A DNA stretch of 64,000 nucleotides from Reticulitermes lucifugus. Its lineage: Eukaryota > Arthropoda > Insecta > Blattodea > Rhinotermitidae. This document shows positions 10,287 to 21,379 of this stretch, in pieces. Made by a program: the position numbers and the translations under genes. The stretch covers positions 1-64,000 of the forward strand of contig JAKCWW010001225.1 of the NCBI GenBank assembly GCA_026260175.1, given 5' to 3'. A model generated the notes under the pieces. The model searched no databases and was not told where the DNA came from. It saw only the letters and a program-made list of their open reading frames with translations. The first letter of the stretch is position 1. Each line of letters begins with the position of its first letter.

Positions 10287-11960
10287 ACCGGGTGATTTAT
10301 GAGTTTCCCAGCTGTTTGTAGTAAGAAGTTTTCCTATCAGCATTGTGCCCTTTTCTCAATAGTTATGGAGCTATGTGTGTTTTTTAATGCTTATACTCGT
10401 AAACGCATTTCTGTGAACAGCGCGTACAACAAGTGGGGCCTGTTATACGCTATGTGACCCACAACAAGCTTTGTTGCTGACACTGAATTTTGGGTGCTGT
10501 AGACAAATTTCAGCCTTATCTCTTGCACTTCCGCACCATTCTTGCCACATGACTTGGGCAGCCAGGATGTTAATCCTTGCAGTTAGAAGATTATCTCGCC
10601 ATGTAGGCCGGTCATGTTCGTAATGGGAGGGGGGTGTAGAAGCGACAACAGTACGTGTAGTTCATTAGTGTTCTGGTTTTGGTGAAATTATTACGTTAAA
10701 GTTGCCATTTACGTTTCCAGTGGCAGAGTATGCGGATATGGTTTACGTGTGCGGTTTTTGTGACGGTAATGCAGTTCATGGCATACCAGCGACGTCTTCC
10801 GAACCGCAGAGTACCAACCCGAAGAGTGTTTACTGGAGATTACCGGACACTGCGAGAGACCGGTACACTTCCTGGCGTTTGCATTACAGCTGATCGTGAA
10901 TTTAATCGACATGTCGATTAGCAGGAACACATTGTTTACATGGTAGACCGTTGTACACGTGCTCGTACGCGAAGACTTGCGAGATATCCTGATGTTCCCC
11001 GAGCGGGAGTGTGGAGAACATTGCATATAGAGGGCATCTCGGACCTGGCGAATTTGCTCAGAGGCGGGAACTTTGTAACTGGTTCAATGTCAATCGCCGG
11101 TTGCGTCGTTACATACAATTTACTGACGAAGCGGAATTCAGTCGTGACTATGTCAGATGTGTGGTCAGATGGGATTCCTCACGCCACCGTGGACCGAAAC
11201 TTTCAACTACGTTTTAGTGTCAGTATGTAGTGTGCAGTTCTGGATGATCAGGTGGTTGGTCTTTTCATCTTCGAAGGTCGTCTTGCAGGAAGTGTAGGCC
11301 TACCTACGATTTTTGTAGGAGGAATTGCCCCAAATTTTGAAGGACGTGCCTTTGAATAAACGAGGTCGTATGTACTTCCAAAGTGACGGAGCACTTCCTC
11401 ATTTTTCATGTGAGTTAAAAATTTCCGTAACGATCGTTTCGCTGGACGGTGGATTGAGCGTGGGAGTCCCCACAATTGGCCAGCCCGGTCTCGAGACTTA
11501 TGGCTATTGGATTGTTATGTGTGGGGATGGATGAAAGAAATGATTATACAGCCTGAAACTTGGAACGCGAGACGCATTGCTTGGCAGTATTTTGGTTGCG
11601 CGGACGGCATCAGAAACAGTCAGCGGAAGCTGCAACATACAACTCCCGCTGCTTACAATGGAGCAGTGAGATGCATTGCGACTGAGGGTGGGATTTTCAA
11701 AAACTCGCTTTAAGCATAGGTGCATGTAAGTGAAACACAATTAACTGCAGTTTAATTTAGACGTTACATTTATCGGATAATTGTTTGCGTTTTCTTTCAA
11801 TATCTTTTCAGTCATCCTTACCTTCTATTCTAAGTTTCAAGCGGTCATAAGTCTGTAACCGTTCAAAATCGGAAGCATGTTTAGATGAAAATTTTGATCA
11901 CGACCTAGGAAATCACTTCGTACCCTTAAGTCCATAACTCATGAATTACACTATATACAG
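10287..11960 (+). mobile_element. Tc1/mariner-superfamily element with DUF4817 transposase, decayed
   Basis: The left end (ATACCGGGTGATTTATGAGT, near 10287) and right end (AACTCATGAATTACACTATA, near 11937) are imperfect inverted repeats of each other and match the ends of the smaller element at 18367-19007. The transposase lies between. About 1.67 kb, a normal size for the superfamily. Target-site TA is plausible but not cleanly readable. Confidence 0.65.
10710..11713 (+). pseudogene. DUF4817-type Tc1/mariner transposase, frameshifted
   Basis: The open segments, read in order, give an N-terminal DUF4817 helix-turn-helix region (AEYADMVYVCGFCDGNAVH-like, then RRLPNRRVPTRRVF), then the DDE core. 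The first Asp is in FTDEAEFSRD (codon 11125-11127), the second in FQSDGALPHFS (11385-11387). The third, expected in an L-D-Y-W motif, reads G-Y-W with Gly at 11502-11504. The C-terminus GWMKEMI to EGGIFKNSL ends at 11713. At least three frame changes separate the segments, and the third catalytic Asp is gone, so it is inactive. In life this enzyme would cut and paste its own element through its TIRs. Family assignment is from remembered insect DUF4817 transposases. Confidence 0.8.
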
Positions 11961-11996
11961 CGTGGCGATCTCATAAGTCAACTTTTGCCCTTAAGG

Positions 11997-12015
11997 GAAG
12001 GAAGGAAGGAAGGAA
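11997..12015. repeat. GGAA microsatellite
   Basis: Short (GGAA)n tract. Confidence 0.8.
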
Positions 12016-12105
12016 AGTAAGCTGAAGGATACTACTCTCATATATTGAGGCGGGAGGGGGCTGAATTCGTAATCGCATTCTGGTATACAGAGAGGCTGAT
12101 ATTCC

Positions 12106-12406
12106 CAGGACCGGCCCGAGACACGTGGGCGCCCCGGGCAGGTTAATAATTTTGCGCCTCGGGCTGGCTAATAATTTGGCGCTCTTTCAAACCGATATTT
12201 CAACTTTTTCGGCCTAGGACAAGGCTGGCGAACATTTTGCGTGCGTGTGCCCAAATTGCGGGTAACTTTGGGAGAAATTCTTTCGTGTGTGGAAACCTGA
12301 GTTTACTAGTACCCTATTTACGATTATTCCAGTAACGTCTTAGTGCCCCATATAAGTTGGTGCCCCGGGTAGGTACCCGACTGGCCAGCCCTTTAGTCCG
12401 GCCCTG
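12106..12406. mobile_element. hAT-type MITE with perfect 8-bp TSD
   Basis: The left terminus is CAGGACCGGCCC; the right terminus, read inverted, is CAGGGCCGGACTAAAGG. Directly outside both ends lies the same octamer GATATTCC (12098-12105 and 12407-12414), the 8-bp duplication characteristic of hAT elements. The 301-bp interior has no coding capacity, so it is non-autonomous. Internally it has GCCCCGGG words near both ends. Confidence 0.85.
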
Positions 12407-12414
12407 GATATTCC

Positions 12415-12914
12415 ACCCCTAAGCCCCTTTATTCACTGTGCCATTAAAATTTAGTACCTTCATTAGGGTAAGCATAAATTGCTATATTCCATCTAATGTA
12501 CACTGAAGGACCTTCAAAACAGTTTCCACATATTTGCTGCGAAAAGTGTGACTAATTAAGGTTAATTGGTGCGATAAAGATGCCAAAGGAAAGAGAAAAC
12601 CAAGCGCTGCAAAAACCTAAGGGTCATGATACGCTCTAAAGATGTTCGGGTGTTTGTTCAGCCACTTTAACGTACACGATGTTCTGAAGGGTAAGTCTAG
12701 CTGCTGGCGCCGTTCCATAAGAAAAGGAAATTTTGAATGTAGTATTACAGTCGTTCGATAGAATGAATGAGCACAGGTTCGCGTGGCATTTCATATTATC
12801 GTGAGAATGAGTATCAAGATTATGGTATTCTGAAGGTGGGTGGTAGGGGCGAGTGGGGGGGGGTTACGGATTCAGTTAAGTACATTTGGGGGATTTGATT
12901 CCCGCCTTCAGTGT
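12415..12914. other. no identifiable feature
   Basis: Non-coding; a G-run near 12855. Confidence 0.4.
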
Positions 12915-13078
12915 TGAGTTGTACGCTGTTTATTAGATACGTTGCAACGTTTCGGGGGAACGCTGCTTCCATCTTTATGGTAAAGAATAGATACGCTTCT
13001 ACCTGAAGATGGCGGCAACAGCTTCGTCCGAAACGTTCGTTCCTATTAACTAATTTACACGCGGCGTCGTATCTTAGG
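12915..13078. repeat. inverted pair of hammerhead-like family 2 repeats
   Basis: The left half (GTACGCTG...GCAACGTTTCGGGGGAACGCTGCTTCC) is mirrored by the right half (CTGAAGATGGCGGCAACAGC, GTCCGAAACGTTC, ACGCGGCGTCGTATC). The right half has an intact CTGAAGA (13003-13009) and GAAA (13030-13033) with GTT after a 4-nt loop, but flanking stem I does not pair. The palindrome is about 160 bp. Confidence 0.55.
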
Positions 13079-13882
13079 TGACCGAAATCTTGAACAACAG
13101 ATTCTCCCTCAAGCTTGTATCTAGCAGCTACCTCCCCTCTGCATGTCTTTCCCCACTCCCATCAGATTTACGTGTATTCTGGCTTATATTCCGCCAGCCT
13201 GTTGGTATGTTGTGTTGTCTGTTTCTTACTGGTTTTAATGTGGGGAGGTGTGCAATATAGATAGGTGGGGGGGGGGGGAGGGGTTAGGCGACCGACTTGA
13301 ACCTTTGTACAGTCATTCCCTGACCCTAATATTGTGTCCAGTTCGAAATGATAACCTTAAGAATGATAATACGGAGTGATACTCGTATGACATATATTTG
13401 TTCGTTTAATTCTTCCGGAAAATATAACATCAAGAGCCACGATTATTTGTAGCGTACTGTTTCATCTATGTACAGTCACCTTCAGTTGTTCTGAGTTTGT
13501 GAAATCGTAGTGAAACTGGTTAGACAACAAATACTGCGTTATGGATGGCTGGTTTTAGAGTGTTCGCAAAAGTGCGCATATTAGCTTCGCCGTATCTGCT
13601 TGTTCATTTGGCTGACGGTGCGTAATTCGAGAACCGCTGAATGAATTTTTATCAAATTTGATATTAGGGAGTTTTATTAAATGTCTGGCTCATTCAAATT
13701 TTCGCTAAATTCAGATAACTAGTGGATACTTTGCACGAAAACCTATACGCGTTTCTGCGCGTCAATCTGTGACTCGCTTCATTCTGTTTGTGACTTCCGC
13801 AGTGACGGAGCAGGAAGGCAGCTGGCCGTCTGCGACAGCTAAGATTGAGTTTGTTTGTTCCATTTCAAGTGTCAAGTTGGTG
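13079..13882. other. no identifiable feature
   Basis: Contains a poly-G run near 13266-13280. No gene or repeat recognised. Confidence 0.4.
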
Positions 13883-13894
13883 TTAATGCCTGAG

Positions 13895-14602
13895 TGAACT
13901 TATGCTGAGATGGCCGACATGCGTCCGATGTTTGGTGAGGCTTATGGCAGTAAACGTGAAGCATGTCGTCGCAACAGAAGACTTTCCGCATCGTCGAATT
14001 CTAGACCCGAAAATCTTCGCCATTGGCAGACGGCTTAGGGAAAATGGAACAGTTACTGTGCAGCCAAGTGACTGTGGACGACCATGAACAGTGTTAACGT
14101 CTGAACAAAAAGTGATATTCCTTGGCGTGATTTGCGGAAAGTCAGAGACGACACAAGGCGGATGTCCGCACGTGACGGATTTCCGCAGAACATGGGGTCG
14201 CGAGTCCTGTAAACACACAGCTCGTCTGTTTCTACCAGCTACGAGTACAACCACTTCAGCCACCTGATTACCTTCGAAGAAGAACCTTTTGCGAGCGGTT
14301 TCTTAGCATTAACGCTGGCAACCCTACATTTTCATCTTTGATTTTATTTACCGATGGGGCATGTTTTCAAAGAGTTGGAATAACGAATTTCCGTAATCAA
14401 CACGTATGGGCAGATGAAAATCCACATGGAACCTTGCCCACTTGCACCAGCAAACGTTTTGTGTAAATGTGGGGGCAGGCATTGCAGGAGACAGGCGTCT
14501 GGGACCCTACTTTCTTCCACCACGTCTGACTGGGGCTGTTTACCACGATTTGCTAAAATTGTCCTTCTAGATCTATTTCAAGATGTGGATATGCAACAGT
14601 AA
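13895..14602 (+). pseudogene. second DUF4817-type transposase, 3'-truncated
   Basis: A divergent relative of the 10.7-kb gene. Readable pieces include MRPMFGEAYGSKREACR (N-terminal HTH), LRENGTVTVQ, a first catalytic Asp in LFTDGACFQRVG (codon 14354-14356), NQHVWADENPHGTL, and LGP-FLPPRLTGAVYHDLL ending in FQDVDMQ near 14600. It stops before the second Asp and the DxxxD region; AT-rich unrelated DNA follows. Several frameshifts and stops (for example after DCGRP) mean it is dead. Full-length relatives are about 330-350 residues; about two thirds is represented. Confidence 0.7.
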
Positions 14603-15399
14603 ATATATTCTGCTGCCGCTGCAAATTACATTTCAGTTTCCTCAGTTTATCTTCTCTTAGCTTCCCTTCAAGAACGCCAAATTTATCTATACGTAAAGTT
14701 TCTTAATGGTGGCGCAGATTTTATTCTTTTGGTGCTAACACCACCTTACGGAAAATGAGGCAAACAGTTTTATCACACACTACACTAAGTAATATATGAC
14801 TTCCCGTTTTTCTTGAAATACACGTCCCTCGTTTTCTAATTTTTTTTCTCTATTTATACACAGACACAGTAGAAGCGAACTATACGTTAGGCCACTATAC
14901 TATAAAAAATCAAAGTATGAAGTTGTGCAACACGAAAACTTCAAGGTCCACAGATTTACACAGAGGAGAGAGAATATTCCACTCGAAATCACGGCGGTGC
15001 ATTGGTCACTATGAGTCTGAAATTATTTCTCTTATTTTGAAAATTCCAGAAATCAATAACTTTGGCTTTTGTCGTTCTGTAATTAGGGGTACTAAAAAGC
15101 CTTGTAATCCGAACGAGTGTCGTTAAGTGTACAATAATTTACAATGGTCCTGATTACCATTACTATTTTATGAGCCACGGTACGACATATCCGTTTTTAA
15201 CGTCGTAACATAGAAGGAAAGCTTCCCCTACCCATGAAACAGCTTAATACAGGAGCGACAGGTAGTTTCGTATTTTCAGACCTAGGCCTATTTGCCCTGA
15301 AATAATCCCTTTTAATACTTGGCCCTGAACCTATAGTTATGGAAAATTTAGAAGCTTGTAGCACTTCGTCTACAGTAGTTTTAACAACAGATAATGTAG
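14603..15399. other. no identifiable feature
   Basis: AT-rich. The 159-residue minus-strand frame at 15197-15676 is antisense to the LINE fragment below. Confidence 0.4.
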
Positions 15400-15620
15400 T
15401 GTAAAGAAAGAAGCCGAAAAGATTTTCAAAATATGAGGACATTACAATAGAAATACAGCGCATGTGTAACATAAAATCAAAAGTGACACCAGTAATAATG
15501 GGGGCAACTGGAACCATCTCAAAATTATTCAGAAAATACCTGAGCAACATACTTGGAAAGCACGAAATCAAGGAGCTACAGAAAACAGTCGTACTGGACA
15601 CTGCATACATACTTCGGTAA
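15400..15620 (+). pseudogene. LINE ORF2 extreme C-terminus
   Basis: A clean plus-strand frame runs from about 15405 to the TAA at 15618-15620. It reads KYEDITIEIQRMCNIKSKV, then TPVIMGATGTISK, then FRKYLSNILGKHEIKELQK and LDTAYILR. I recall this tail following reverse transcriptase in predicted termite and cockroach retroelement proteins. Only this piece is present; RT motifs are absent upstream, so it is a 5'-truncated relic. The identification rests on memory of the motif. Confidence 0.55.
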
Positions 15621-16135
15621 GTACTAATGTAAAAGTACAAAATATTTATCATGGATAATAGCATTTCATGTACCATAATTTTAACTACAGAATAGCTGCA
15701 GCACTTTGTACCCTAGAGACATGCTTTGTTTCAGGTATATAATTGTGAATAATCTGTATAAAGGTCATAACAAATGATGATGGTGCTGCTGATGATGATG
15801 TGTATGGGACTAGAATCGTACACCGCAGGAAGGCAGACTGTTTGTTCTTGAGGTGATTTTTCCATAGTCTGGATTTTTGTCAGACACAACATTTTGGCTG
15901 TTGCCCCTGCTTACTTTATGACGTAAAATACAGACATTATGACAGCAACTTTATTGGGCCCATCAGGTGGGGCTGATCTCTATCAGTAACACATTATAAT
16001 CCCTCACTTTTGGGTTAACTTAATTACTTCTGCTTGCAGTTCCTTCTTTTCATTGTTCGTATTGTCGTCTTTTTTGTGACCGTGTCATATATTATTCTGT
16101 TACGTATGCCTTTCTACTTATCTTTCTTCTCTCTC
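15621..16135. other. no identifiable feature
   Basis: Short TGATGATG-type low-complexity patch near 15775-15800; otherwise nothing. Confidence 0.4.
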
Positions 16136-17114
16136 GATGAAATCTGTGGTCTTCTGGGTTATTACACGGTGTCGTGTGGTAATAATTTTCCGACGTTTCG
16201 GGACAACGTATCGGTCCCATCCTCACGGGTTAAGATTCCAAGTAGGAAAGAAAGCCTATAACATAGGAAATGCAAAGAACAGCGGGGTAGCGAGACGTGT
16301 GATGTGACGACAGCCAATAGGACGAGAGAGGGGGTGGATACAAGGACACAATATGGTCTAGTGCTGCCATGGAGCAGGGTGGGAAATGTAAGAAATCTGT
16401 CTGGAATGCAGTAACAACTGAAGGGAATGAACGACGAACGAAAATGAATAAAAGTGTAATCGTACAAAAACCAGGAAAATAAAAGAATAAAAGTAGAATT
16501 AAAACAATAGGAATAAAATAAATCTAGCATAAAAATCATAAAGAAGGGGAAAGGAAGAATAAGTGTAAAGAATTAGTTAAATGAAAAATGTATACACATC
16601 GAAATGAAAATTGAAAAGAAAATAAACATATTTTCAATTTTCATTTCGATGTTTATATATTTTTCGTTTAACTAATTCTTTACTCTTGTTCTTCCTTTCC
16701 CCTTCTTTATGATTTTTTATGCTAAATTTATTTTCTTCCTATTGTTTTAATTCTACTTTTATTCTTTTATTTTCCTGGTTTTTGTACGATTACACTTTTA
16801 TTCATTTTCGTTCGTCGTTCATTCCCTTCAGTTGTTACTGCATTCCAGACAGATTTCTTACATTTCCCACCCTGCTCCATGGCAGCACTAGACCATATTG
16901 TGTCCTTGTATCCACCCCCCTCTCTCGTCCTATTGGCTGTTGTCACATCACACGTCTCGCTACCCCGCTGTTCTTTGCAGTTCGTATGTTATAGGCTTTC
17001 TTTCCTACTTGGAATCTTGACTCGTGAGGACGGGACCGATACGTTGTCCCGAAACGTCGGTAAATAATTACCACACGATGCCGTGTAATAATCCAGAAGA
17101 CCACAGATTTCATC
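16136..17114. mobile_element. ~1-kb foldback element, ~480-bp inverted arms
   Basis: The left arm 16136-16617 is nearly the exact reverse complement of the right arm 16631-17114, with a 13-nt loop. The centre reads CATCGAAATGAAAATTGAAA mirrored by TTTTCAATTTTCATTTCGAT. Mismatches are scattered and few. The outer ends carry family 2 hammerhead-like segments (minus strand about 16189-16233, plus strand about 17019-17061) with the same altered core (CGTGAGGA for CTGAGGA). Identical-looking frames on both arms are by-products. It lacks coding capacity. Transcription through it would make a long hairpin RNA. Confidence 0.85.
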
Positions 17115-17194
17115 AACATCGCGGCGGAAGCCTGAAATCAAGGTTTCTTCTATCTCATTTGTTTCCCTTTTTAGTCGACATCTTAAAATTTTGA

Positions 17195-17335
17195 TTTGTT
17201 TCGATTGTTAAGATTATCTTCGTCTGAGACGAGATACCATCTGGTCTGTTACAAAGTACTGACATTTCTGAGGAAAGTGGTTGCTTCCATCTTCAGGGTT
17301 TCAGAAGACGGTAGTCTTCGTATTGAACGTGTTTT
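17195..17335 (-). repeat. hammerhead-like family 2 repeat
   Basis: The plus strand carries GACGAGATACCATCTGGTC, GTACTGACATTTCTGAGGAA and GCTTCCATCTTCAGGG. On the minus strand CTGAAGA and GAAA are intact, but the base before GAAA is unpaired and stem I is not evident. Confidence 0.55.
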
Positions 17336-17463
17336 CGGTTTCTCCCATGCCTGCTACAAACTCGTCACAATTCATGTTTTTAGCCTGTCAAGTAAAATGA
17401 CGAAATAAATTAAAATTGTGGACGACGGTACCATTTGGCTAAAAGGTGATGCATAGTGTAAAG

Positions 17464-17784
17464 CAGGGCTGACCAACATGCGACCCTCCATGAAAGTATT
17501 TGCGGCCATCGGTCACCTGAATAGTTTCAGTAATACAATTTAACAAACATATTATAATAGGTCTACAGAACATTAGGTGGCAACTTTATTATCAGAGAAC
17601 ATGTTTATAAACTGTAACTCGTCACTTTCAGCGTAACTTATTGTTTGTAAATAACAGCCTTCCAGTTAATCCAACCCCCCCCCCTCCAGTCCGATTTTCG
17701 ACATATGTGTACACACGTGCGGCCCTCAGGCTAGTCCTTAACGAATTATGTGGCCCTCTTGTGGCTTGAAGTTGGCCAGCCCTG
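17464..17784. mobile_element. hAT-type MITE
   Basis: The left end CAGGGCTGACCAACATGCG and the inverted right end CAGGGCTGGCCAACTTCAAG form a hAT-like TIR. Flanking octamers GTGTAAAG (17456-17463) and GCCTAAAT (17785-17792) match at 5 of 8 positions, a decayed duplication. The 321-bp interior is non-coding with a C-run near 17680. Confidence 0.7.
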
Positions 17785-18113
17785 GCCTAAATTTTGACCG
17801 TTAATTGCTGCCTTTGGCATTATTGACACTGAAAATTGAAATTACCAGCTGGAAAAGTTAGCTTTTTTCGGATCTGTCGGGGCACTAGCTATCCTGAGCG
17901 AGATTTTCTTGCTTTTTCTCAGTCCCGCCACACAAATTCCGGAATAATGCTTTAACTTCAGGCAAGACCAGCTCCCGCCCATATGATTTATTATAACTGT
18001 TGCCAATCTTTGGACGCCATACAGTTTGGGTCACTTATAGCGTCGTTAAATAGGCTACAAAGAGTGAACTGCGTAAGACCTATTTTGATGTATCAGTGAT
18101 GCCGCGACCATTA
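17785..18113. other. SINE tail fragment, otherwise nothing
   Basis: AGCGTCGTTAAATAGGC near 18042 is the SINE tail word. The rest is unassigned. Confidence 0.35.
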
Positions 18114-18366
18114 GGGGAAGACCGCCTATATTGGACCCCCTAAGAACAAAAGCGTTTTGACACGAATATTGAAGGAGAAGAGTTACAAAAATAATTTTCT
18201 CTCACAAACGCATTTATTAGGTATTGAACCACATGCTTATTATTTTCCTTATTGCACAAGAAAGTACACTTTAAAAATGATTCTTAAAAGTCAGCATCGG
18301 TCCAATTTAAGAATACATATTCCTAAATTGGACCATAATGAAAGCAATATTTCACAGTGCACAAAA

Positions 18367-19007
18367 TACAGAGTCATTCATGTGTTAAGGACATTGTTCT
18401 AGGAGATGATTCCTGAGGTCCTTGTGATCAAAAAAGTTCATATAAGCAAGTCTCCGATTTTGAACGGTTATGGAGTTATGACCGCTTGGAACTTAAAACA
18501 AAAGGTAAGGATTATTGAAAAGATATGGAATAAAAATAGTAAACAAACACATTACCTGATAAATTTAGGGCATAAACAAATGTAACTTCATGATATTAAC
18601 TTTAATTTACACCGACGTTTGCTTAAAGCAGGTTTTGGAAAATCCGACCCTCATCCCCACCTCGACGCTCGGTTGTGAATAGTGCGCGTTGCTTGCTGCA
18701 GCTGCAGCTGACAAGAAGGAAAACTGCTGCTGCCGGCTAGAGTCGAGTTGCAAGAATTGCGTTCAAGTGCAAGAGATAAGCCTTGAATGTTTTACATCAC
18801 CCGCTTTCATTGGTAGGAACAAACGTGTTAACGATCGTATGCAGTACGCGCGGTTCACAGGAGTGGGTTTATGAGAGTTAAAGAAAGCCCAAAGCACCAT
18901 AACCATTGAGACTACATACAACCCGTGTTGATAGGAATGTTTTTGATCACAAAACCTCAGGAACCATCTCCTACAGCGATGTCCATAACTCATGATTCAC
19001 CGTATAC
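18367..19007. mobile_element. nested MITE with ~65-bp TIRs
   Basis: The left 65 bp (TCATTCATGTGTTAAGGACA, GGAGATGATTCCTGAGGTCC, GTGATCAAAAA) are mirrored at 18945-19007 (TTTTGATCACAAAACCTCAGG, CCATAACTCATGATTCACCG). The termini and the internal CCGATTTTGAACGGTTATGG block match the ends of the DUF4817 element at 10287-11960, so that transposase family probably mobilised it. It landed just downstream of the Tigger transposase stop codon. Coding capacity is nil. Confidence 0.7.
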
Positions 19008-19017
19008 ACAAATCGTC

Positions 19018-20656
19018 TAAATGCATTCTTCACAATGGTATATCTTCTTCGGTCCCACCTTTGCACAATATTGGTGGACCCACTCCCGGCACCCCATGCA
19101 TTGGATCATATCAGGCATTTCGTCCAATTTGCAGAGCTTGCAAAACCAGCTCGGCCTGCATTCTGCAACGCTTTCTGGGAAGGCAAGCTTGCCCTTCTTA
19201 GTTCGACATGGAACTTTTATTTTCCAGCTGCACTTTGTGATGTATGCTGGTGAGGACTGTAGTAGCCGTTGTCTTCCTTGTCCTTACTCCATTGCTTTTA
19301 GGCAGAGGTGATATTTGTTCAACCTTCGTGTAAGGAGTTATCTACTTTGGTTTTGGCCCCCCCCTTTTTTTTTCTTCGCGAGGATTGGAAGAGGTTGCTG
19401 CCTGACATTCTGTGACCGAATTTGTAGGTCCAGATGACGGGTAAGATTCTTGTCACGATGCCGCAAAGTAACAGTCTTGAAATACGTTTGGATCAACTGG
19501 CCAAACTCCTGTTCTGGCGAATCCAGTTACTGCGTTGGCTACACTTGCAGCTTGTCCGTAGGATTTTCCAAGCAATTCACGTATCTGAAATTCTGTGATG
19601 TTTGTCATAGGGTGTTGCCGCACCCATTTGTCGCACGCCTGATTGAAATACCCGGAATTTGGTATAAGAAAGCCCACGTCCAATGGCTGTAAGCGATGTG
19701 TAGTGTGTGCTGGGAGGGACAGCAGTATCACTTCATTCTCTCATGCCAAATTATAGTTTGAAGGTTTTTTTGTATGGGTTATATGCCCATCCAGCAGAAG
19801 TAATAGTTTTGTCTCTTTGCTTGGCTTCGTGGTTTGTATACAATGTTTGAGCCACTGAACAAAACGTCGTTCGTGATCCAGCCATTTTCTGTGCAGGCAA
19901 ACTGTGTACCTGGAGGAGCCCCTGTCGAGAGTTCAAATTTGAAGCGTTGCCTCTTATGTGAGCAACGGTGGAACGGACATCCCGGCAGCACTCGTGCAAC
20001 ATATACACGTTGTGTTCGTCTCTCTGCACTTGTCATTGCCCCAACTTGGTGTATACCCATACGGGCTAACACTTTTTGTTATTTTTGGACAGTCAAAAGG
20101 GAAGTTTCATCCATGTTAAATATCCGACCAGCATCCAAGTTATTTTCGTGAACACTTTTGTCCAAGACACTGAAAAATTCCGTAACATTTTCTTTGCAGA
20201 AACCTGGAGTTCTGGCCACAGAGGTTGCTTCAGGCTGACGGAGTGATATTTCAGGGTGACGAGCAATGAATCCATAATACCACTTGTCGTCAGCCGTTTT
20301 CTTTTCGTGGCTGCATCTGTGGGGCAAATTGTTTATCTCTGCCATTTAATATGCCAAGCGCCGGAGGTCTTTTCTCGTCAATCCAAAAAGTCTTTCTTCC
20401 AACTGCAGCACATGATTTACTAGATCAGTTTCAACTTCTTCAGGCAGGTCAGTAGTTCGTCCGAACAGCCGTTAGGTCCTACAGTATTTATGTTTGTCCC
20501 ATCAATTCGCCTCTTCTGGGTTGCTTTCGTCACACTGTAAGTTCGTGCTGCGCAATTAAGTCCCATATCGCCATTTCGATATGCAGCCAATGCTCTCTCC
20601 ATCATTTCTTCATCCCACGTTCCGTATTTGCCTCGATTCGACATCCTAATTAGCAC
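19018..20656 (-). pseudogene. Tigger/pogo-like DDD transposase with C-terminal PHD finger
   Basis: Read on the minus strand. The start region MSNRGKYGTWDEEMMERALA is a psq-type helix-turn-helix, followed by a CENP-B-like segment (KWYYGFIARHPEISLR). The catalytic region has a first Asp in IFNMDETSLLTVQK, a second in LLLLDGHITHTK (frameshifted) and a third in HRLQPLDVGFL, so DDD is recognisable. After TGFARTGVWPVDPNVF a frame gap leads to a C-terminal zinc module: CKLC, 12 residues, CMGC, REWVHQYC, then CEEC, a C4HC3 PHD-finger pattern, with stop TAG at 19018-19020. At least four frame breaks make it inactive. The related host genes jerky and CENP-B derive from this superfamily. PHD tails are not part of the minimal family. 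Confidence 0.8.
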
Positions 20657-21379
20657 AAAAACTGAGAATCATCAAAAGGATATTTGAATTCAACTTGAAA
20701 TGCACGTACTGAACTCAGTTCACAAATTTACTTGCTACTTAATAAACCTCACAGCTTCGAGAATTCATACAGAAGAGTTTGATCTCATTTTCCTAAAATG
20801 AACCACACGAAATGTATGGTCCAATATCGGAAATTACTGCCGGTCCAATTTAGAACTACACGCCATTTGTCTTTTCACCAAACACACTCAGAGACTGGAT
20901 GGCACAATATCATCTGTTCAGGCCCCAATTTTATCCCAAGGAAGTTGTGTTTGTACATCTGTAGATGGAACTTACCTCAAACAGAACTAAATTCACAAAC
21001 GTAGATGTAGAAGTGAAAAATAAGATGAAACACTTGTACAACGCAAACAAACACGCCACAACGAGCCAAGCTTCCTGATCACTGCTGAACTTCCTCCTTT
21101 ACCCAGAACGACAACAAGCTTCGACTTTTTGCCGCTGGAGTGCAGACCATTACTATCTGTCACCTTCTAGAGCAATGGTCCAATTTACGCGGTCTTCCCC
21201 TACTTTCAGTTGTTTCGTAACGCAATTCTTAACGCCCTCAGCCACTTTGGCCTTGCCACGCTACGTTGACCTAGTCAAGGTAAAAGGAAGCACAAGTGCC
21301 ACAGGTGATTTGGTGGAAGTAACTGTAGAGGAACGTGACATTCAAGTGGCGAGTAAAGCAAACTGAGGAAGAAGATGGC

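Larger units (their letters stand above)
18114..21200 (-). mobile_element. full-length Tigger/pogo-like transposon
   Basis: The left TIR (18114-18137, GGGGAAGACCGCCTATATTG...) and right TIR (inverted, 21177-21200) agree at 22 of 24 positions, and TA lies directly outside each (18112-18113, 21201-21202), the Tc1/mariner/pogo target. Total 3.09 kb, including a ~640-bp nested element. The minus-strand transposase occupies the centre. The word GGTCCAAT occurs repeatedly near both ends (18131 inverted, 18298, 18326 inverted, 20818, 20842, 21178) and may be subterminal transposase binding sites. Confidence 0.85.

Noticed and set aside
13003-13045. Functional hammerhead in the 12.9-kb palindrome
   Set aside because: CTGAAGA and GAAA are intact but stem I does not pair and stem II needs a bulge.
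15197-15676. 159-codon minus-strand frame
   Set aside because: Antisense to a plus-strand LINE C-terminal frame that reads as protein with known tail motifs; no domain on the minus strand.
16162-17067. Matching frames on both arms of the foldback
   Set aside because: They are the same non-coding sequence read twice through the inverted repeat; composition is S/F/L-rich and no domain is seen.
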